Assembly: GCA_026936105.1 (NCBI GenBank) | Contig: JAIXKI010000024.1 | Location: 179,542-243,541 of the forward strand | Direction: 5' to 3' | DNA length: 64,000 bases | DNA from: Chitinophagales bacterium | Lineage (GTDB): Bacteria > Bacteroidota > Bacteroidia > Chitinophagales > Chitinophagaceae | Shown here: piece by piece, positions 1 through 8,823 of the stretch | Layout of the letters: each line of letters opens with the position of its first letter | How positions within the stretch are numbered: position 1 is the first letter of the stretch | Made by a program: the position numbers and the translations under genes | The notes under the pieces: model-generated | Told to the model about the DNA's origin: nothing | What the model saw: only the letters and a program-made list of their open reading frames with translations | Database searches by the model: none

Positions 1-700
1 ATTCTTCTATACCCTCCAATACAAAATCTACTGTTTTTGACGCAGCCATATAGGTAAGTACGGAATAAAGAGCTACTTCCGGGGTGAGCAGGTAAGCTGC
101 TACTGAAAAGATGATAATGTTGAATATCAGAATAAAATCGCCCACCGACAGGCTTCGTTTACGACTCAGATAGATGGCGAGAATTTCTGTGCCGTCTATT
201 ACTCCGCCGCCGCGTATGGCAAGGCCGATTCCTAATCCCAGAAAAAACCCGCCAAAAACAGACACCAGGAGCTTGTCGTTGGTAATGATCGGAAAATGAA
301 CAGATGCTATCGTCATTGCAAGGACAGAAATGGCGATGATACTTTTCAGGCCAAATACTGAACCGATCTGCCGCCATCCCAAAGCGATAAAAGGCAAATT
401 GATGACTACTAACAGAAATGCCAGGGAGATACCTGTCTTATGCTGAATAAGCAGCGAGATACCCGTAACACCGCCATCAATGAATCCCGTAGGTATCAGA
501 AAACTCTCCAATCCGAATGCAGCCGATGTAATTCCGGCTGCCATTAAAAAGAGACTTCGTGCTTCATGCCAGATGCTGCGTTGCAGCATTCTTATCCCTT
601 TGGCATACTCATAGTGAGTCAGGACCGCGTTTTTGTCCTTGCCAAGGATCAATCTGATCTGGTGAATGAGTAACTGATAAATTTTTGGAGTTGAAGCCAT
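1..700 (-). CDS. YitT family membrane protein (partial)
   Basis: The reading frame starts at ATG 700 and runs leftward off the window edge, giving 233 visible residues without a stop. The translation has a short soluble N-terminus (MASTPKIYQLLIHQ...) followed by at least five hydrophobic segments with glycine-rich connections such as GFIDGGVTGISLL and GIGLAIRGGGVIDGTE. The GG(V)xDGTE pattern is typical of YitT (DUF161/DUF2179) integral membrane proteins, whose transport role is poorly known. The soluble DUF2179 tail expected at the C-terminus lies outside the window. A good minus-strand Bacteroidota promoter ends 5 bases before the start codon, supporting this start. Family is fairly sure, function is not. 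Confidence 0.85.
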   Translation of the reverse strand, partial: MASTPKIYQLLIHQIRLILGKDKNAVLTHYEYAKGIRMLQRSIWHEARSLFLMAAGITSAAFGLESFLIPTGFIDGGVTGISLLIQHKTGISLAFLLVVINLPFIALGWRQIGSVFGLKSIIAISVLAMTIASVHFPIITNDKLLVSVFGGFFLGLGIGLAIRGGGVIDGTEILAIYLSRKRSLSVGDFILIFNIIIFSVAAYLLTPEVALYSVLTYMAASKTVDFVLEGIEE

Positions 701-705
701 CTGTT

Positions 706-732
706 CAAAGATAGAAAAACAGTTCTATGCAA
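706..732 (-). promoter_or_regulatory. Bacteroidota-type promoter of the YitT gene
   Basis: On the minus strand TATCTTTG (713 to 706) matches the TAnnTTTG -7 consensus and a TTG lies 16 bases upstream (732 to 730). Only five bases separate the -7 box from the start codon, so the transcript would be leaderless or nearly so. The -33 spacing is shorter than the usual 19-20, so that half is weaker. Confidence 0.5.
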
Positions 733-993
733 TGACCGGTCGAGCAGTATTTTGAAAAGAAAAAATGACCTCTTCCTTTATGTGTACATCAGGAAATGAT
801 AAGCCTCTCAATTTTAGGATGAATTAATGGGAAATCCCCTTCATTGGCCGGATCCTTAAAGATCCATTATTAAACTGCTGTATCTTTAATTTTTGAAATG
901 AGTACAACAGAATATTCATTTTTATTCCGGCGGGAATGAACATTATTTGGCGTAAAGGCTAAATGCCGCAGAAGTAAAATTTAAATTTTTCGC

Positions 994-2091
994 ATGAAAA
1001 TAGCTGAGATCACATCTTATCTAGAAACGATCGCTCCGCCTTCTTTGCAGGAACAGTATGATAATGCTGGCCTGATAACCGGTAATGCCATTGATGAATG
1101 CACCGGGATCATCTGTTCGCTGGATGCCACTGAAGAAGTGGTGAAGGAAGCGATCGAAAAGAAATGTAATCTTATCGTTGCACACCATCCCATTGTATTC
1201 AGAGGGCTAAAAAAGATCAATGGGAAAGATTATGTGGAAAGGACGGTCATTACAGCCATTAAAAATGATATTGCCATTTATGCCATTCATACCAACCTGG
1301 ACAATGTGCTGCAGGGAGTGAATGGCAAGATAGCTGCACTGCTGGGGCTTCAGAATATTTCAGCGCTCTCTCCCCGGGAAAATATTCTGAAAAAACTTTT
1401 CACTTTCGTGCCTCCGGATAAAGCGGAGCAGGTGCGCAATGCCATATTTTCTGCCGGTGCGGGGTATATTGGTAATTACAGCGAATGCAGTTTTAATTCG
1501 GAAGGAATAGGAACTTTCAAGGCGGGAGCGGGAACTCATCCCTATGCTGGTAAAATAGGAGAGCGTCATCATGAAAATGAAGTTAGGATAGAAGTAATCT
1601 TTCCTGCCTGGATAGAAGCATCCGTTATCAGAGCCATGAAAGCCTCCCACCCTTATGAGGAGGTGGCTTATGATATAGTGCCTCTTACCAACGAACATCC
1701 TTCAGTAGGGAGTGGCATTATCGGCGAACTGCCTGAAGCCGTGGATGAGACTGAATTTCTGGAAAAAGTAAAAGAGGTATTTAAGGTCCCGGTGGTTCGG
1801 CACACCCGGTTTTTGAAAAAGCCTGTCCGGAAGGTGGCAGTATGCGGAGGAGCCGGGAGCTTTCTGGTTCCCAAAGCATTAGCTTCCGGTACAGATATAT
1901 ATATTACCGCTGATATGAAGTATCATGAGTTTTTTGACGCCAATGATCTGATGGTCATAGCGGATGTAGGCCATTTCGAAAGCGAGCAGTTCACCATAGA
2001 TCTGTTGAAAGAGGTTTTGGAGCAAAAATTTCCTAACTTTGCCGTCCTTAAAACGCGGGTGAAAACCAATCCTGTAAAGTATTTTATCTGA
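994..2091 (+). CDS. NIF3-like dinuclear metal centre protein (YbgI/YqfO family)
   Basis: A 365-residue protein of the NIF3 family. Metal-ligand motifs are visible: HH at residues 64-65 in the sequence VAHHPIVF, H99 and D103 in IHTNLDN, and H327/E331 in GHFESEQ near the C-terminus. The length fits the long form with an inserted YqfO/CutA-like domain (about residues 130-230, including ASHPYEEVAYDI). Family members form hexamers with a dinuclear metal site; the physiological reaction is not settled, although some are annotated as GTP cyclohydrolase 1 type 2 homologues. The next gene, a zinc-ribbon coiled-coil protein, follows after 41 bases on the same strand, a pairing often seen in Bacteroidota, suggesting one transcription unit. 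Confidence 0.93.
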   Translation: MKIAEITSYLETIAPPSLQEQYDNAGLITGNAIDECTGIICSLDATEEVVKEAIEKKCNLIVAHHPIVFRGLKKINGKDYVERTVITAIKNDIAIYAIHTNLDNVLQGVNGKIAALLGLQNISALSPRENILKKLFTFVPPDKAEQVRNAIFSAGAGYIGNYSECSFNSEGIGTFKAGAGTHPYAGKIGERHHENEVRIEVIFPAWIEASVIRAMKASHPYEEVAYDIVPLTNEHPSVGSGIIGELPEAVDETEFLEKVKEVFKVPVVRHTRFLKKPVRKVAVCGGAGSFLVPKALASGTDIYITADMKYHEFFDANDLMVIADVGHFESEQFTIDLLKEVLEQKFPNFAVLKTRVKTNPVKYFI

Positions 2092-2132
2092 ATACCGGAA
2101 AGATTGGATATCCCGGAAAAATCAATCAATTC

Positions 2133-2888
2133 ATGGCAAACGTTAAAGAATTTTCAGTTGAAGAAAAACTTACTTCACTGGTAAATCTTCAAAAAATTGA
2201 AAGCAAATTAGATGAGATCCATATTCTGAAAGGCGAACTTCCTATGGAAGTGGACGACCTGGAAGATGAACTTCATGGATTAAATTCCCGGCTGACAAGA
2301 ATAGAAGAAGAGATCAACGGAATGACAGATTTCATAGAGCAAAAAAAGGAAGCGATCAAAGAATCTCAGGCGCTTATCAAGAAATACGAGAAGCAAAGTA
2401 CCAATGTTAAGAACAACCGCGAGTTTGAAGCCATCAATAAGGAGATCGAAGATCAGCAACTGGATGTGAAGCTGGCAGAAAAGCACATCAAAGATGCTAC
2501 CGAAGAGATAGCCGAAAAAGCGGTTGCTCTGGAAAAGGTTAAAAAAACGGTAGCTTCAAAAGAAGCGGTTCTTACTACCAAAAAAAGTGAACTGGAAAAG
2601 ATTATTGCAGCAAACGAGAAAGAAGAAAAACAATACAACAAAATGGCTGCCGAAGCCAGGGAGAATGTGGACAGCAGGCTTCTGGCAAGCTATGATAAGA
2701 TACGTAAGAGCTATCGCAATGGCCTGGCTGTGGTTCCTGTAGAAAGAGATGCCTGCGGCGGTTGCTTTTATGCTGTTCCGCCACAGAAGCAAAGTGAAAT
2801 ACGCCAGAGAAAAAAGGTAATGATCTGTGAAAACTGCGGACGTATTCTGGTGGATGAAGAGCTGGAAAAGAGTGTGACTCCTCACTAA
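2133..2888 (+). CDS. C4 zinc-ribbon coiled-coil protein (COG1579/DUF164)
   Basis: 251 residues. Roughly residues 10-190 are charged heptad-like sequence rich in Glu, Lys and Ile, predicted as a long antiparallel coiled coil. The C-terminus carries a zinc ribbon with C208-GG-C211 and C232-EN-C235, the pattern of the CT398-like/COG1579 family. These proteins are conserved in bacteria; nucleic-acid or protein binding has been proposed but the role is unclear. It lies directly downstream of the NIF3-like gene and is followed by a strong intrinsic terminator, so the two probably form a bicistronic operon. Family assignment is confident, function is not. Confidence 0.9.
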   Translation: MANVKEFSVEEKLTSLVNLQKIESKLDEIHILKGELPMEVDDLEDELHGLNSRLTRIEEEINGMTDFIEQKKEAIKESQALIKKYEKQSTNVKNNREFEAINKEIEDQQLDVKLAEKHIKDATEEIAEKAVALEKVKKTVASKEAVLTTKKSELEKIIAANEKEEKQYNKMAAEARENVDSRLLASYDKIRKSYRNGLAVVPVERDACGGCFYAVPPQKQSEIRQRKKVMICENCGRILVDEELEKSVTPH

Positions 2889-2919
2889 CAGTAAATAAAA
2901 TATTTTCTTTTTTTGTTTT

Positions 2920-2948
2920 CCTCCCGCTTCAGGCGGGAGGTTTTTTTT
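2920..2948 (+). terminator. Intrinsic terminator after the NIF3/zinc-ribbon operon
   Basis: A perfect 8-bp GC-rich stem (CCTCCCGC at 2920-2927 with GCGGGAGG at 2933-2940), a five-base loop and a run of eight T at 2941-2948. It separates the upstream operon from recN and shows that an earlier in-frame start for recN at 2913 cannot be the real one. Confidence 0.9.
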
Positions 2949-2963
2949 AATTTGCAGCCAAGG

Positions 2964-4640
2964 ATGTTGCAGCAGCTTTCTATACAGAATTATGCGATCA
3001 TTGAGGAACTGGAGATCAATCTTTCCCCTAAGCTGAATATGATCACCGGTGAAACCGGCGCCGGTAAATCCATTATTATGGGGGCATTAAGCCTGATACT
3101 GGGCGAGAGGGCTGACACTTCTGTACTGGTGGATAAAAGCAAGAAGTGTATGGTGGAAGGTTTGTTTTCTGTGAAGAATAAAAAAGAGATCAGGGAATTT
3201 TATGAAGAAAATGAATTGGATGAAAGTGATGAGCTGATCATCCGCCGTGAGATAGGAGTGAATGGGAAAACAAGAGCTTTTGTCAACGATACACCCGTGA
3301 CCCTTGACCTGTTGCAGCGGCTGAGTTCTCTGCTTGTGGACCTTCATCAGCAGTTCGATACTTTACAATTGGGTGAATCGGATTTTCAAAGGGAAACACT
3401 GGATGCACTGGCAGGTCATGTTGATCTGGCCGGTATGTATCATGACATATTCCGGCAATGGCAAAATGCCGGAAAAGAATGGGAAGAGCTGAAGGCAAAA
3501 AAACAACAGTTTGATAAGGAAGCGGATTATAACCGGTTTCAGTATAATGAACTGAGTGAAGCAGGTTTTACAGATAATGAGTTGGAAGAAATTGATGCAG
3601 AACTCCGGATCATGAATAATGCTGAAGGGATAAAAACCGTATTGAATAAACTGCATTACGATCTTGAAGAAAGTGATAACCCCCTGGTACAGCAGTTGAA
3701 GATCTTAAGTAATCAGTTAGCGGCATATTCGGCCTATCATTCGGATATGGAAGCATTGATCCAGCGGATACATTCGGCTCAGGTCGAATTACAGGATATT
3801 TCGGGAGAAGCGGAGAGGATCAGCAGTCATGTGAATTATGATGCGGAAAAAGTTCAGCTTTTAAGCGACCGGCTTTCGGTTGGGTATAAGCTATTGAAGA
3901 AGCACGGAGTGAAAACGACCGGTGAACTGATTACCATACAAAAAGAACTGGAAGAGAAACTGCAGTCGGTCTTAAATATGGACGAAGAGATCAGGCAAAA
4001 GGGAAAAGAGGTGGAAAGATATTTTGATGAAGCTACTAAGCTTGCAGAGAGGATTTCTGAAGGAAGGAAAAAACAGGTTAAACCGCTGGAAGATAAAGTG
4101 AATAAATTACTGGCACAGGTTGGAATGCCCAGTGCAAGACTGAAAGTTGAAATTTTAAAGGGAGAATTGAATCCTTTTGGATTTGATAAGATCGAATTTT
4201 TATTTAACGCTAATCTTCCGGCAAAAGGAAGTGATAAGAACATTTCTTTTTTACCGGTAAGAAAAGTAGCAAGCGGCGGCGAACTCAGCCGGCTGATGCT
4301 TTGTATAAAATCGCTGGTTGCAAAATCCATTGATCTGCCTACGATGATATTCGATGAAATTGATACAGGCATTTCCGGCGAAGCAGCAAGGCAGGCCGGC
4401 ATCATCATGAAAGACCTTGCTTCGAAAAGACAAGTGATCTGTATCACACATCAGCCTCAGATAGCAGGAAAAGCAGATGCGCATTACCTGGTTTATAAAG
4501 AGATCGTGAAGGACAAGGTAAAAACCAATATCCGGCTTTTGACCACTGAAGAAAGGATCACAACGATAGCTAAAATGCTGAGCGGAGAAAAACCAACCGC
4601 TGCAGCCATCGAGAATGCAAGGGAGATGGTAGGAAATTGA
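2964..4640 (+). CDS. recN: DNA repair protein RecN
   Basis: 558 residues from ATG 2964, chosen because the preceding in-frame codons lie inside the terminator. RecN is an SMC-like ATPase acting in double-strand break repair. Visible features are Walker A GETGAGKS at residues 29-36, a central coiled-coil region (about 155-360), the ABC signature SGGELSR and Walker B MIFDEIDTGISG in the C-terminal third, followed by the ITHQPQIA switch segment. Length and order are standard for the family. The gene stands alone on its strand between the terminator and a small membrane-protein gene. Confidence 0.96.
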   Translation: MLQQLSIQNYAIIEELEINLSPKLNMITGETGAGKSIIMGALSLILGERADTSVLVDKSKKCMVEGLFSVKNKKEIREFYEENELDESDELIIRREIGVNGKTRAFVNDTPVTLDLLQRLSSLLVDLHQQFDTLQLGESDFQRETLDALAGHVDLAGMYHDIFRQWQNAGKEWEELKAKKQQFDKEADYNRFQYNELSEAGFTDNELEEIDAELRIMNNAEGIKTVLNKLHYDLEESDNPLVQQLKILSNQLAAYSAYHSDMEALIQRIHSAQVELQDISGEAERISSHVNYDAEKVQLLSDRLSVGYKLLKKHGVKTTGELITIQKELEEKLQSVLNMDEEIRQKGKEVERYFDEATKLAERISEGRKKQVKPLEDKVNKLLAQVGMPSARLKVEILKGELNPFGFDKIEFLFNANLPAKGSDKNISFLPVRKVASGGELSRLMLCIKSLVAKSIDLPTMIFDEIDTGISGEAARQAGIIMKDLASKRQVICITHQPQIAGKADAHYLVYKEIVKDKVKTNIRLLTTEERITTIAKMLSGEKPTAAAIENAREMVGN

Positions 4641-4712
4641 AACGTTACCGGACAGAAGTTTTACTTGTACAATGACAAGAGGCGACAGCGCAGTTTGGCA
4701 TAATAGAAATAA

Positions 4713-4919
4713 ATGAAATGGAAAGCGATCCTGATATTGTTCCTCATTCTGATCTCACTCATACCGGTCTATTGGCTTAATAAATATTCCCAGAAGATCA
4801 TACAACCACAAAAATCATTGGCAAGATTGCTTCTGTATCTCTTTTCAGGCGTTGCCTTTGTCTTTCTATACACTTTCTTATTGGTGCTGGCAATTAAGAT
4901 GATGTTTCGGGGAGCGTAA
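4713..4919 (+). CDS. Small two-helix membrane protein, unknown function
   Basis: 68 residues with two hydrophobic segments (about residues 5-22 and 38-60) joined by a polar stretch containing KYSQKIIQPQKS. I do not recognise a characterised family. It sits between recN and fabI on the same strand, 72 bases after recN and 85 before fabI. The reading frame has an ATG and no better competing frame, but the short length keeps confidence moderate. Confidence 0.6.
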   Translation: MKWKAILILFLILISLIPVYWLNKYSQKIIQPQKSLARLLLYLFSGVAFVFLYTFLLVLAIKMMFRGA

Positions 4920-5004
4920 AAAGAATAGCAGGTTTAAATCAAGGCAGCCCTTACTTCAGGCTTCAAAATAACTTCTTACATTTACCGGCGTAAAACTAAA
5001 GATT

Positions 5005-5817
5005 ATGGGAAATAACTTACTGAAAGGTAAAAAGGGGATCATCTTCGGAGCGTTGGATGAAAAATCAATAGCCTGGAAGACGGCTTTGAGATGTCATGAA
5101 GAAGGCGCCCGGCTTGTATTGACCAATGCACCTGTTGCATTGAGAATGGGAGAGATCAATAAACTGGCAGATATCGTAAAAGCTCCGGTGATCGGTGCGG
5201 ATGTGACCAATATGGAAGACCTGAAAAACCTGATGGAAGGTTCCATGAAACATTTTGGCGGTGGTTTTGATTTTATTCTTCATTCCATAGGGATGAGCCT
5301 GAACGTACGCAAAGGCAAACATTACACGGAGATGAATTATGAATGGAATCAGAAGACACTGGATATTTCTGCTATGAGCCTTCACAAAGTGTTGCGTACT
5401 GCCTGGGATATGGATGCGTTGAATGAGTGGGGTAGTGTGGTGGCACTGACCTACATTGCTGCACAAAGGGTTTTTCCTGATTATAATGAAATGGCGGATG
5501 CCAAAGCATTGCTGGAGAGTGTGACAAGAATGTTTGGTTATTATTATGGGGTAAAAAAGAAAGTGAGAGTGAATACGATCTCCCAATCACCTACAAGAAC
5601 TACTGCCGGAAGCGGCGTGAAAGGATTTGATGGTTTTATCTCTTATGCAGAAAAGATGAGCCCTTTGGGAAATGCCGGTGCAGATGACTGTGCTAATTAC
5701 ATAGCGCTTATGTTCAGTGACTATACACGCATGGTTACCATGCAAAATCTTTTCCATGATGGAGGGTTTTCTTTTACAGGAGTGACAGGTGCGGTCATTG
5801 AGCAGATGGGTTCGTAG
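5005..5817 (+). CDS. fabI: Enoyl-[acyl-carrier-protein] reductase (NADH), FabI
   Basis: 270 residues, an SDR-fold enzyme catalysing the last reductive step of each fatty-acid elongation cycle. The N-terminus has the divergent FabI nucleotide-binding segment (KGIIFGALDEKSIAW, residues 10-24). The catalytic arrangement is Y150, Y160 and K167 in the segment TYIAAQRVFPDYNEMADAK, the FabI-type Tyr-x6-Lys rather than classical YxxxK. The following S-Q-S-P-T-R-T segment corresponds to the substrate-binding loop. A weak TACATTTA -7-like box lies at 4977-4984. No other fab gene is nearby. Confidence 0.95.
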   Translation: MGNNLLKGKKGIIFGALDEKSIAWKTALRCHEEGARLVLTNAPVALRMGEINKLADIVKAPVIGADVTNMEDLKNLMEGSMKHFGGGFDFILHSIGMSLNVRKGKHYTEMNYEWNQKTLDISAMSLHKVLRTAWDMDALNEWGSVVALTYIAAQRVFPDYNEMADAKALLESVTRMFGYYYGVKKKVRVNTISQSPTRTTAGSGVKGFDGFISYAEKMSPLGNAGADDCANYIALMFSDYTRMVTMQNLFHDGGFSFTGVTGAVIEQMGS

Positions 5818-5976
5818 GGTTTAAAAATGAGTGAGTCTGCTACGGATCGAAATTCCTAAGTGGAATTGATACATACGAGCATAGCCATACAAACACCTGC
5901 CTGAAAGGCCGGAAAATATATGTTCAACAGATTATGATTCTTTTTGACTCTGATCTTTCCTTTTTGGAAACGTGGT

Positions 5977-6198
5977 TTAATATTCGTCTTCATTAAAAAG
6001 AAAATCATCCTGAGTGGGATAGTCGGGCCAGATGTCTTCAATGGTTTCATATACATCGCCTTCATCTTCAAGTTCCTGCAGGTTCTCCACCACCTCGATA
6101 GGGGCGCCGCTGCGGATAGAATAGTCAATCAACTCGTCTTTGGTTGCCGGCCAGGGTGCATCTTCAAGATAGGAGGCCAATTCTAAAGTCCAAAACAT
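5977..6198 (-). CDS. DUF2795 family small acidic protein
   Basis: 73 residues, strongly acidic, with the conserved block LEDAPWPATKDELIDYSIRS and a C-terminus rich in Asp, Glu, Phe and Tyr. This matches the short DUF2795 proteins common in Bacteroidota; no function is established. It is transcribed divergently from the ABC ATPase gene at 6433. A well-formed Bacteroidota promoter lies about 65 bases upstream of its start, indicating a monocistronic gene. Confidence 0.88.
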   Translation of the reverse strand: MFWTLELASYLEDAPWPATKDELIDYSIRSGAPIEVVENLQELEDEGDVYETIEDIWPDYPTQDDFLFNEDEY

Positions 6199-6264
6199 CT
6201 TTTGAAGGGTTTATTTTAAGGAATTAAGGTTTATAAACGGGTACAGGTACCCCCAAATTTTCCG

Positions 6265-6295
6265 CAAATGTAGTTGTATTAATGAATTTACCAAA
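6265..6295 (-). promoter_or_regulatory. Bacteroidota-type promoter of the DUF2795 gene
   Basis: Read on the minus strand: TTTG (6295-6292), a 19-base spacer and TACATTTG (6272-6265), an exact match to TTTG-N19-TAnnTTTG. The DUF2795 start codon is at 6198. Confidence 0.75.
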
Positions 6296-6306
6296 TCGGA
6301 TATTTT

Positions 6307-6328
6307 GGGGGCGGGATTACCTGCCCCC
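6307..6328. other. GC-rich perfect hairpin between divergent genes
   Basis: GGGGGCGGG (6307-6315), loop ATTA, CCTGCCCCC (6320-6328): nine base pairs including one G-T wobble. No long T-run follows on either strand, and it lies upstream of both neighbouring genes, so it is not an obvious terminator. It could be part of the lolD-side leader or an insulating structure. Confidence 0.5.
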
Positions 6329-6370
6329 CACATATTTTTATAGCACTGTTCATTGTTTTTGAATATGAGT

Positions 6371-6378
6371 TAGGTTTG
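6371..6378 (+). promoter_or_regulatory. Possible -7 box for the LolD-like ATPase gene
   Basis: TAGGTTTG matches TAnnTTTG, 54 bases before the ATG at 6433. An ATTG occurs 15 bases upstream, which is shorter than ideal, so only the -7 half is convincing. Confidence 0.4.
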
Positions 6379-6432
6379 TAGCCTCTTACAGGTAAGCTAC
6401 TCCATTTATATACCTGAAAAGATGGATCTGAT

Positions 6433-7083
6433 ATGTTATCGGGAAAGAACATTTATAAAAGTTACGGCCCCATCGAGGTTCTGAAAGACGTCAATATTGA
6501 TGTTCAGAAGGGTGAAGTGGTAGCAATTGCCGGTCCTTCGGGTTCGGGAAAGAGCACTTTGCTTCATATACTGGGTACGCTGGACAAAGCGGATGAAGGC
6601 ATCATAATCATGAACGGAGTAGAACTGCAGAAATTGGAAGGAAAAAAACTGGCAGCCTTCCGTAACCGTCATATTGGTTTTGTATTTCAGTTTCATCATT
6701 TGCTGCCGGAGTTCAGCGCATTGGAAAATGTATGCATTCCGGGGTGGCTGGCAGGGAGGAAGAAAAAGGAAGTTGAGATAAGGGCAAAGGAATTATTGGA
6801 GATACTGGGATTAAAAGAGAGGCTGGAAAATAAACCCAATCAATTATCAGGCGGCGAGCAGCAAAGGGTGGCGGTGGCCAGGGCGCTGATCAATAATCCG
6901 GATATCATATTTGCCGATGAACCCACCGGCAACCTGGATACAGCCAATGCCAAAGAATTGCATCAGTTATTTTTTGACCTGCGCAAACAATTCAATCAGA
7001 CTTTCCTGATCGTGACCCATAATGAAGATCTTGCCACCCTCAGTGATAGGGTACTGCACATGAAGGATGGGAAGATAGTTTGA
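6433..7083 (+). CDS. ABC transporter ATP-binding protein, LolD/MacB type
   Basis: 216 residues, the size of LolD-type ATPases. Walker [10 protein letters not shown] is at residues 34-42, followed by the Q-loop segment GFVFQFHHLLPEF characteristic of the LolD/FtsE/MacB group, the signature LSGGEQQRVAVARAL, Walker [13 protein letters not shown] and switch histidine in VTHNED. It would power an MacB/LolCE-type permease in lipoprotein or small-molecule export from the inner membrane. No permease gene is adjacent, so the partner must be elsewhere. The assignment to lipoprotein release is inference from sequence class only. Confidence 0.9.
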   Translation: MLSGKNIYKSYGPIEVLKDVNIDVQKGEVVAIAGPSGSGKSTLLHILGTLDKADEGIIIMNGVELQKLEGKKLAAFRNRHIGFVFQFHHLLPEFSALENVCIPGWLAGRKKKEVEIRAKELLEILGLKERLENKPNQLSGGEQQRVAVARALINNPDIIFADEPTGNLDTANAKELHQLFFDLRKQFNQTFLIVTHNEDLATLSDRVLHMKDGKIV

Positions 7084-7153
7084 CAAGTTTCTATTCGGTA
7101 TGTAAAAATTTTTTACTAGGGTCATGTTAAGTTTATTATGGCGTAAAAGGCTT

Positions 7154-7285
7154 CCCACGAAGTCACAATGCACACGAAGAAAACCTTTGTGCTCTTCGTC
7201 GCTTTGTAGAAATCTCTGATACAATTTCTCACGAAGCCACTATGAACACTAAGAAAAATGCTTTTGGATCTCTATTGCTTTGTGG
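7154..7285. repeat. Two diverged copies of an intergenic direct repeat
   Basis: Copy 1 (about 7154-7211) and copy 2 (about 7228-7285) share the pattern CACGAAG-CAC-ATG-ACAC-AAGAAAA...CTTT-G...CT-TTGCTTTGT. Each copy is also partly palindromic (CACGAAG near one end, CTTCGT/CTTTGTG near the other). They fill the space between the LolD-like gene and the accessory block. Confidence 0.6.
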
Positions 7286-7342
7286 GATATAAGTCAGAAT
7301 ACGGTTAACATAACACTAACCTGCCCCTGATCTTATGAAATA

Positions 7343-7921
7343 TTATTGGATACCATTAGCCGTCATTATCTTATTACAAATAATTGTTGCGGAAATACCA
7401 ACTCCATCGGAAGTTTTGCCTTCAACCACAACTGTTTTAATTCCGCCATTTTCTGTGTAAGTTGCTTTGCCGCTGCCAACCTGCTTAAAGCCTGAATTAT
7501 TATCTTGTGTACTGATGTTATATGTTTTTCCGTTTAATAATTTTCCAAACCCTATTGAGATAGAAAATTTGCTTGCCCCTGTCTTAGCAGCATTTTTATC
7601 GTCAATTATTAATTGCAGGCTGGATAATTCATTATCGGCTTTTCCATTTTCTGAATATTGATTACCGAAGGAATTATCTCCTGTTAATCCTTCACTGCAG
7701 GTAGTTTCATTACTTGTAACATGATAAGTGCCTGCATTGGCGCCGCCGGTGAGTGTTACGGAAATATCAGAACCTGAAGATCCACTGCTCATTGTTTCCC
7801 CCGGGTTGGATGTTTCCGGAGTAGTTGAGTTTTCGCTGCCGGAAGTTTTAGTTGTATTATTTCCGGAGTTGTTGCAACTAAATATTAAAATAGTTGCAGC
7901 GAGTGTGATGATTTTTTTCAT
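7343..7921 (-). CDS. Predicted lipoprotein, last gene of the accessory block
   Basis: 192 residues from ATG 7921; an upstream in-frame ATG at 7939 adds six residues but the shorter start gives the cleaner signal (MKKIITLAATILIFSC with a lipobox ending at Cys). A Ser/Thr/Gly-rich linker of about 40 residues follows, then a compact domain with segments TLTGGANAGTYHV and TVVVEGKTSDGVGISATI. The latter looks like the beta-strand pattern seen in small Bacteroidota secreted beta-barrel domains and in the neighbouring 163-residue protein, but this is a weak resemblance. No named family recognised. It is 43 bases downstream of the previous gene's stop. Confidence 0.75.
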   Translation of the reverse strand: MKKIITLAATILIFSCNNSGNNTTKTSGSENSTTPETSNPGETMSSGSSGSDISVTLTGGANAGTYHVTSNETTCSEGLTGDNSFGNQYSENGKADNELSSLQLIIDDKNAAKTGASKFSISIGFGKLLNGKTYNISTQDNNSGFKQVGSGKATYTENGGIKTVVVEGKTSDGVGISATIICNKIMTANGIQ

Positions 7922-7964
7922 ATCTTTTTTTTTAAACAATTTTTCAGGATTGTCAATTTATTAT

Positions 7965-8711
7965 TCAAAGTGTCAGCCCCTGATTTATTTTATTCCAATC
8001 TATTTTTTTAATCATTTCTTTTATACGTTCAATATTGCCTTTTAAGATGATGACGATATTTTCGATATAAGGACTGCCGTTGGGGTTTGTAAAAGAAAAT
8101 TCATAATAGGGAGTACCACTATAATCCCTTTCTTTAAATGTTTTCCAATTGCCAAATGCCAGTACATATTCATTCGTCAAATCTTGATTGGTACCTGGGT
8201 CTTTTGTGGGCTTAAAAGAAAAATAACAACCCGGTATTTTTAAATCTTCTTTACTTCCTTTAATGGGTTTTACATCTAAGTTTTTTTCGTTTACATGTAC
8301 CTTAATAATTACTTCCGATTTAGCTTCAACTTCATTAGATAATTTATCGTAAGCAGCCCCTTCGGTTTCATTGTGTGGCGCATTGGCAGGGTCTGTAAGT
8401 CTATCCATAAGTGGTTTCACTTCTTTAATCCACAGTGGAGATTCTTGTCTCAAAGTATAGGTCATATCAGAAAAAGGAGCCGCACCCATGACTACATCCG
8501 GTTTTATTTGCACCGAATAATCTTCAGGATTATCAGCCCCACCATCCGTTAGTATCCAATCCTCATCTGCAAAAGGTTGCAGTACCGGCATAACAGCATT
8601 GACCACTTTGTTTAAGGCTGCTTTCTCGGCGGGGGTTGGGTCTCGTAGTGTTTGTGCAAAAACAGGAAATCCGGTAAGCGATAATATCAGACTAAAAAGA
8701 AATGGTTTCAT
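7965..8711 (-). CDS. Secreted protein with the FGNWK/SPYIEN C-terminal module
   Basis: 248 residues with a clear signal peptide (MKPFLFSLILSLTGFPVFAQ). I do not recognise a database family. The second half aligns by eye with the C-terminal halves of the 405- and 415-residue proteins of this block: the order VMPVLQPF/FIQPLQ, a Y-x-L strand, a glycine-containing PGV/PGC segment, then AFGNWKTF (FFGNWKG in the others), and finally SPYIENIVIILK followed by KKIDWNKIN. It therefore looks like a short paralogue lacking their N-terminal domain. It ends operon copy A, downstream of the 630-residue protein. Confidence 0.8.
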   Translation of the reverse strand: MKPFLFSLILSLTGFPVFAQTLRDPTPAEKAALNKVVNAVMPVLQPFADEDWILTDGGADNPEDYSVQIKPDVVMGAAPFSDMTYTLRQESPLWIKEVKPLMDRLTDPANAPHNETEGAAYDKLSNEVEAKSEVIIKVHVNEKNLDVKPIKGSKEDLKIPGCYFSFKPTKDPGTNQDLTNEYVLAFGNWKTFKERDYSGTPYYEFSFTNPNGSPYIENIVIILKGNIERIKEMIKKIDWNKINQGLTL

Positions 8712-8823
8712 CGTATTATTTCTATAACCAATTTTTTATACTTTTAAAATATAAAAATATTGTTTTTTTGGTTTTTATGGTTTGGCTGCTGAGAACATGA
8801 ACTAAGGCAAGGCTCCATTCTGT

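Noticed and set aside
5065..5586. 173-codon frame antisense to fabI.
   Set aside because: Lies wholly inside fabI, which has complete active-site motifs; composition is that of a mirror frame.
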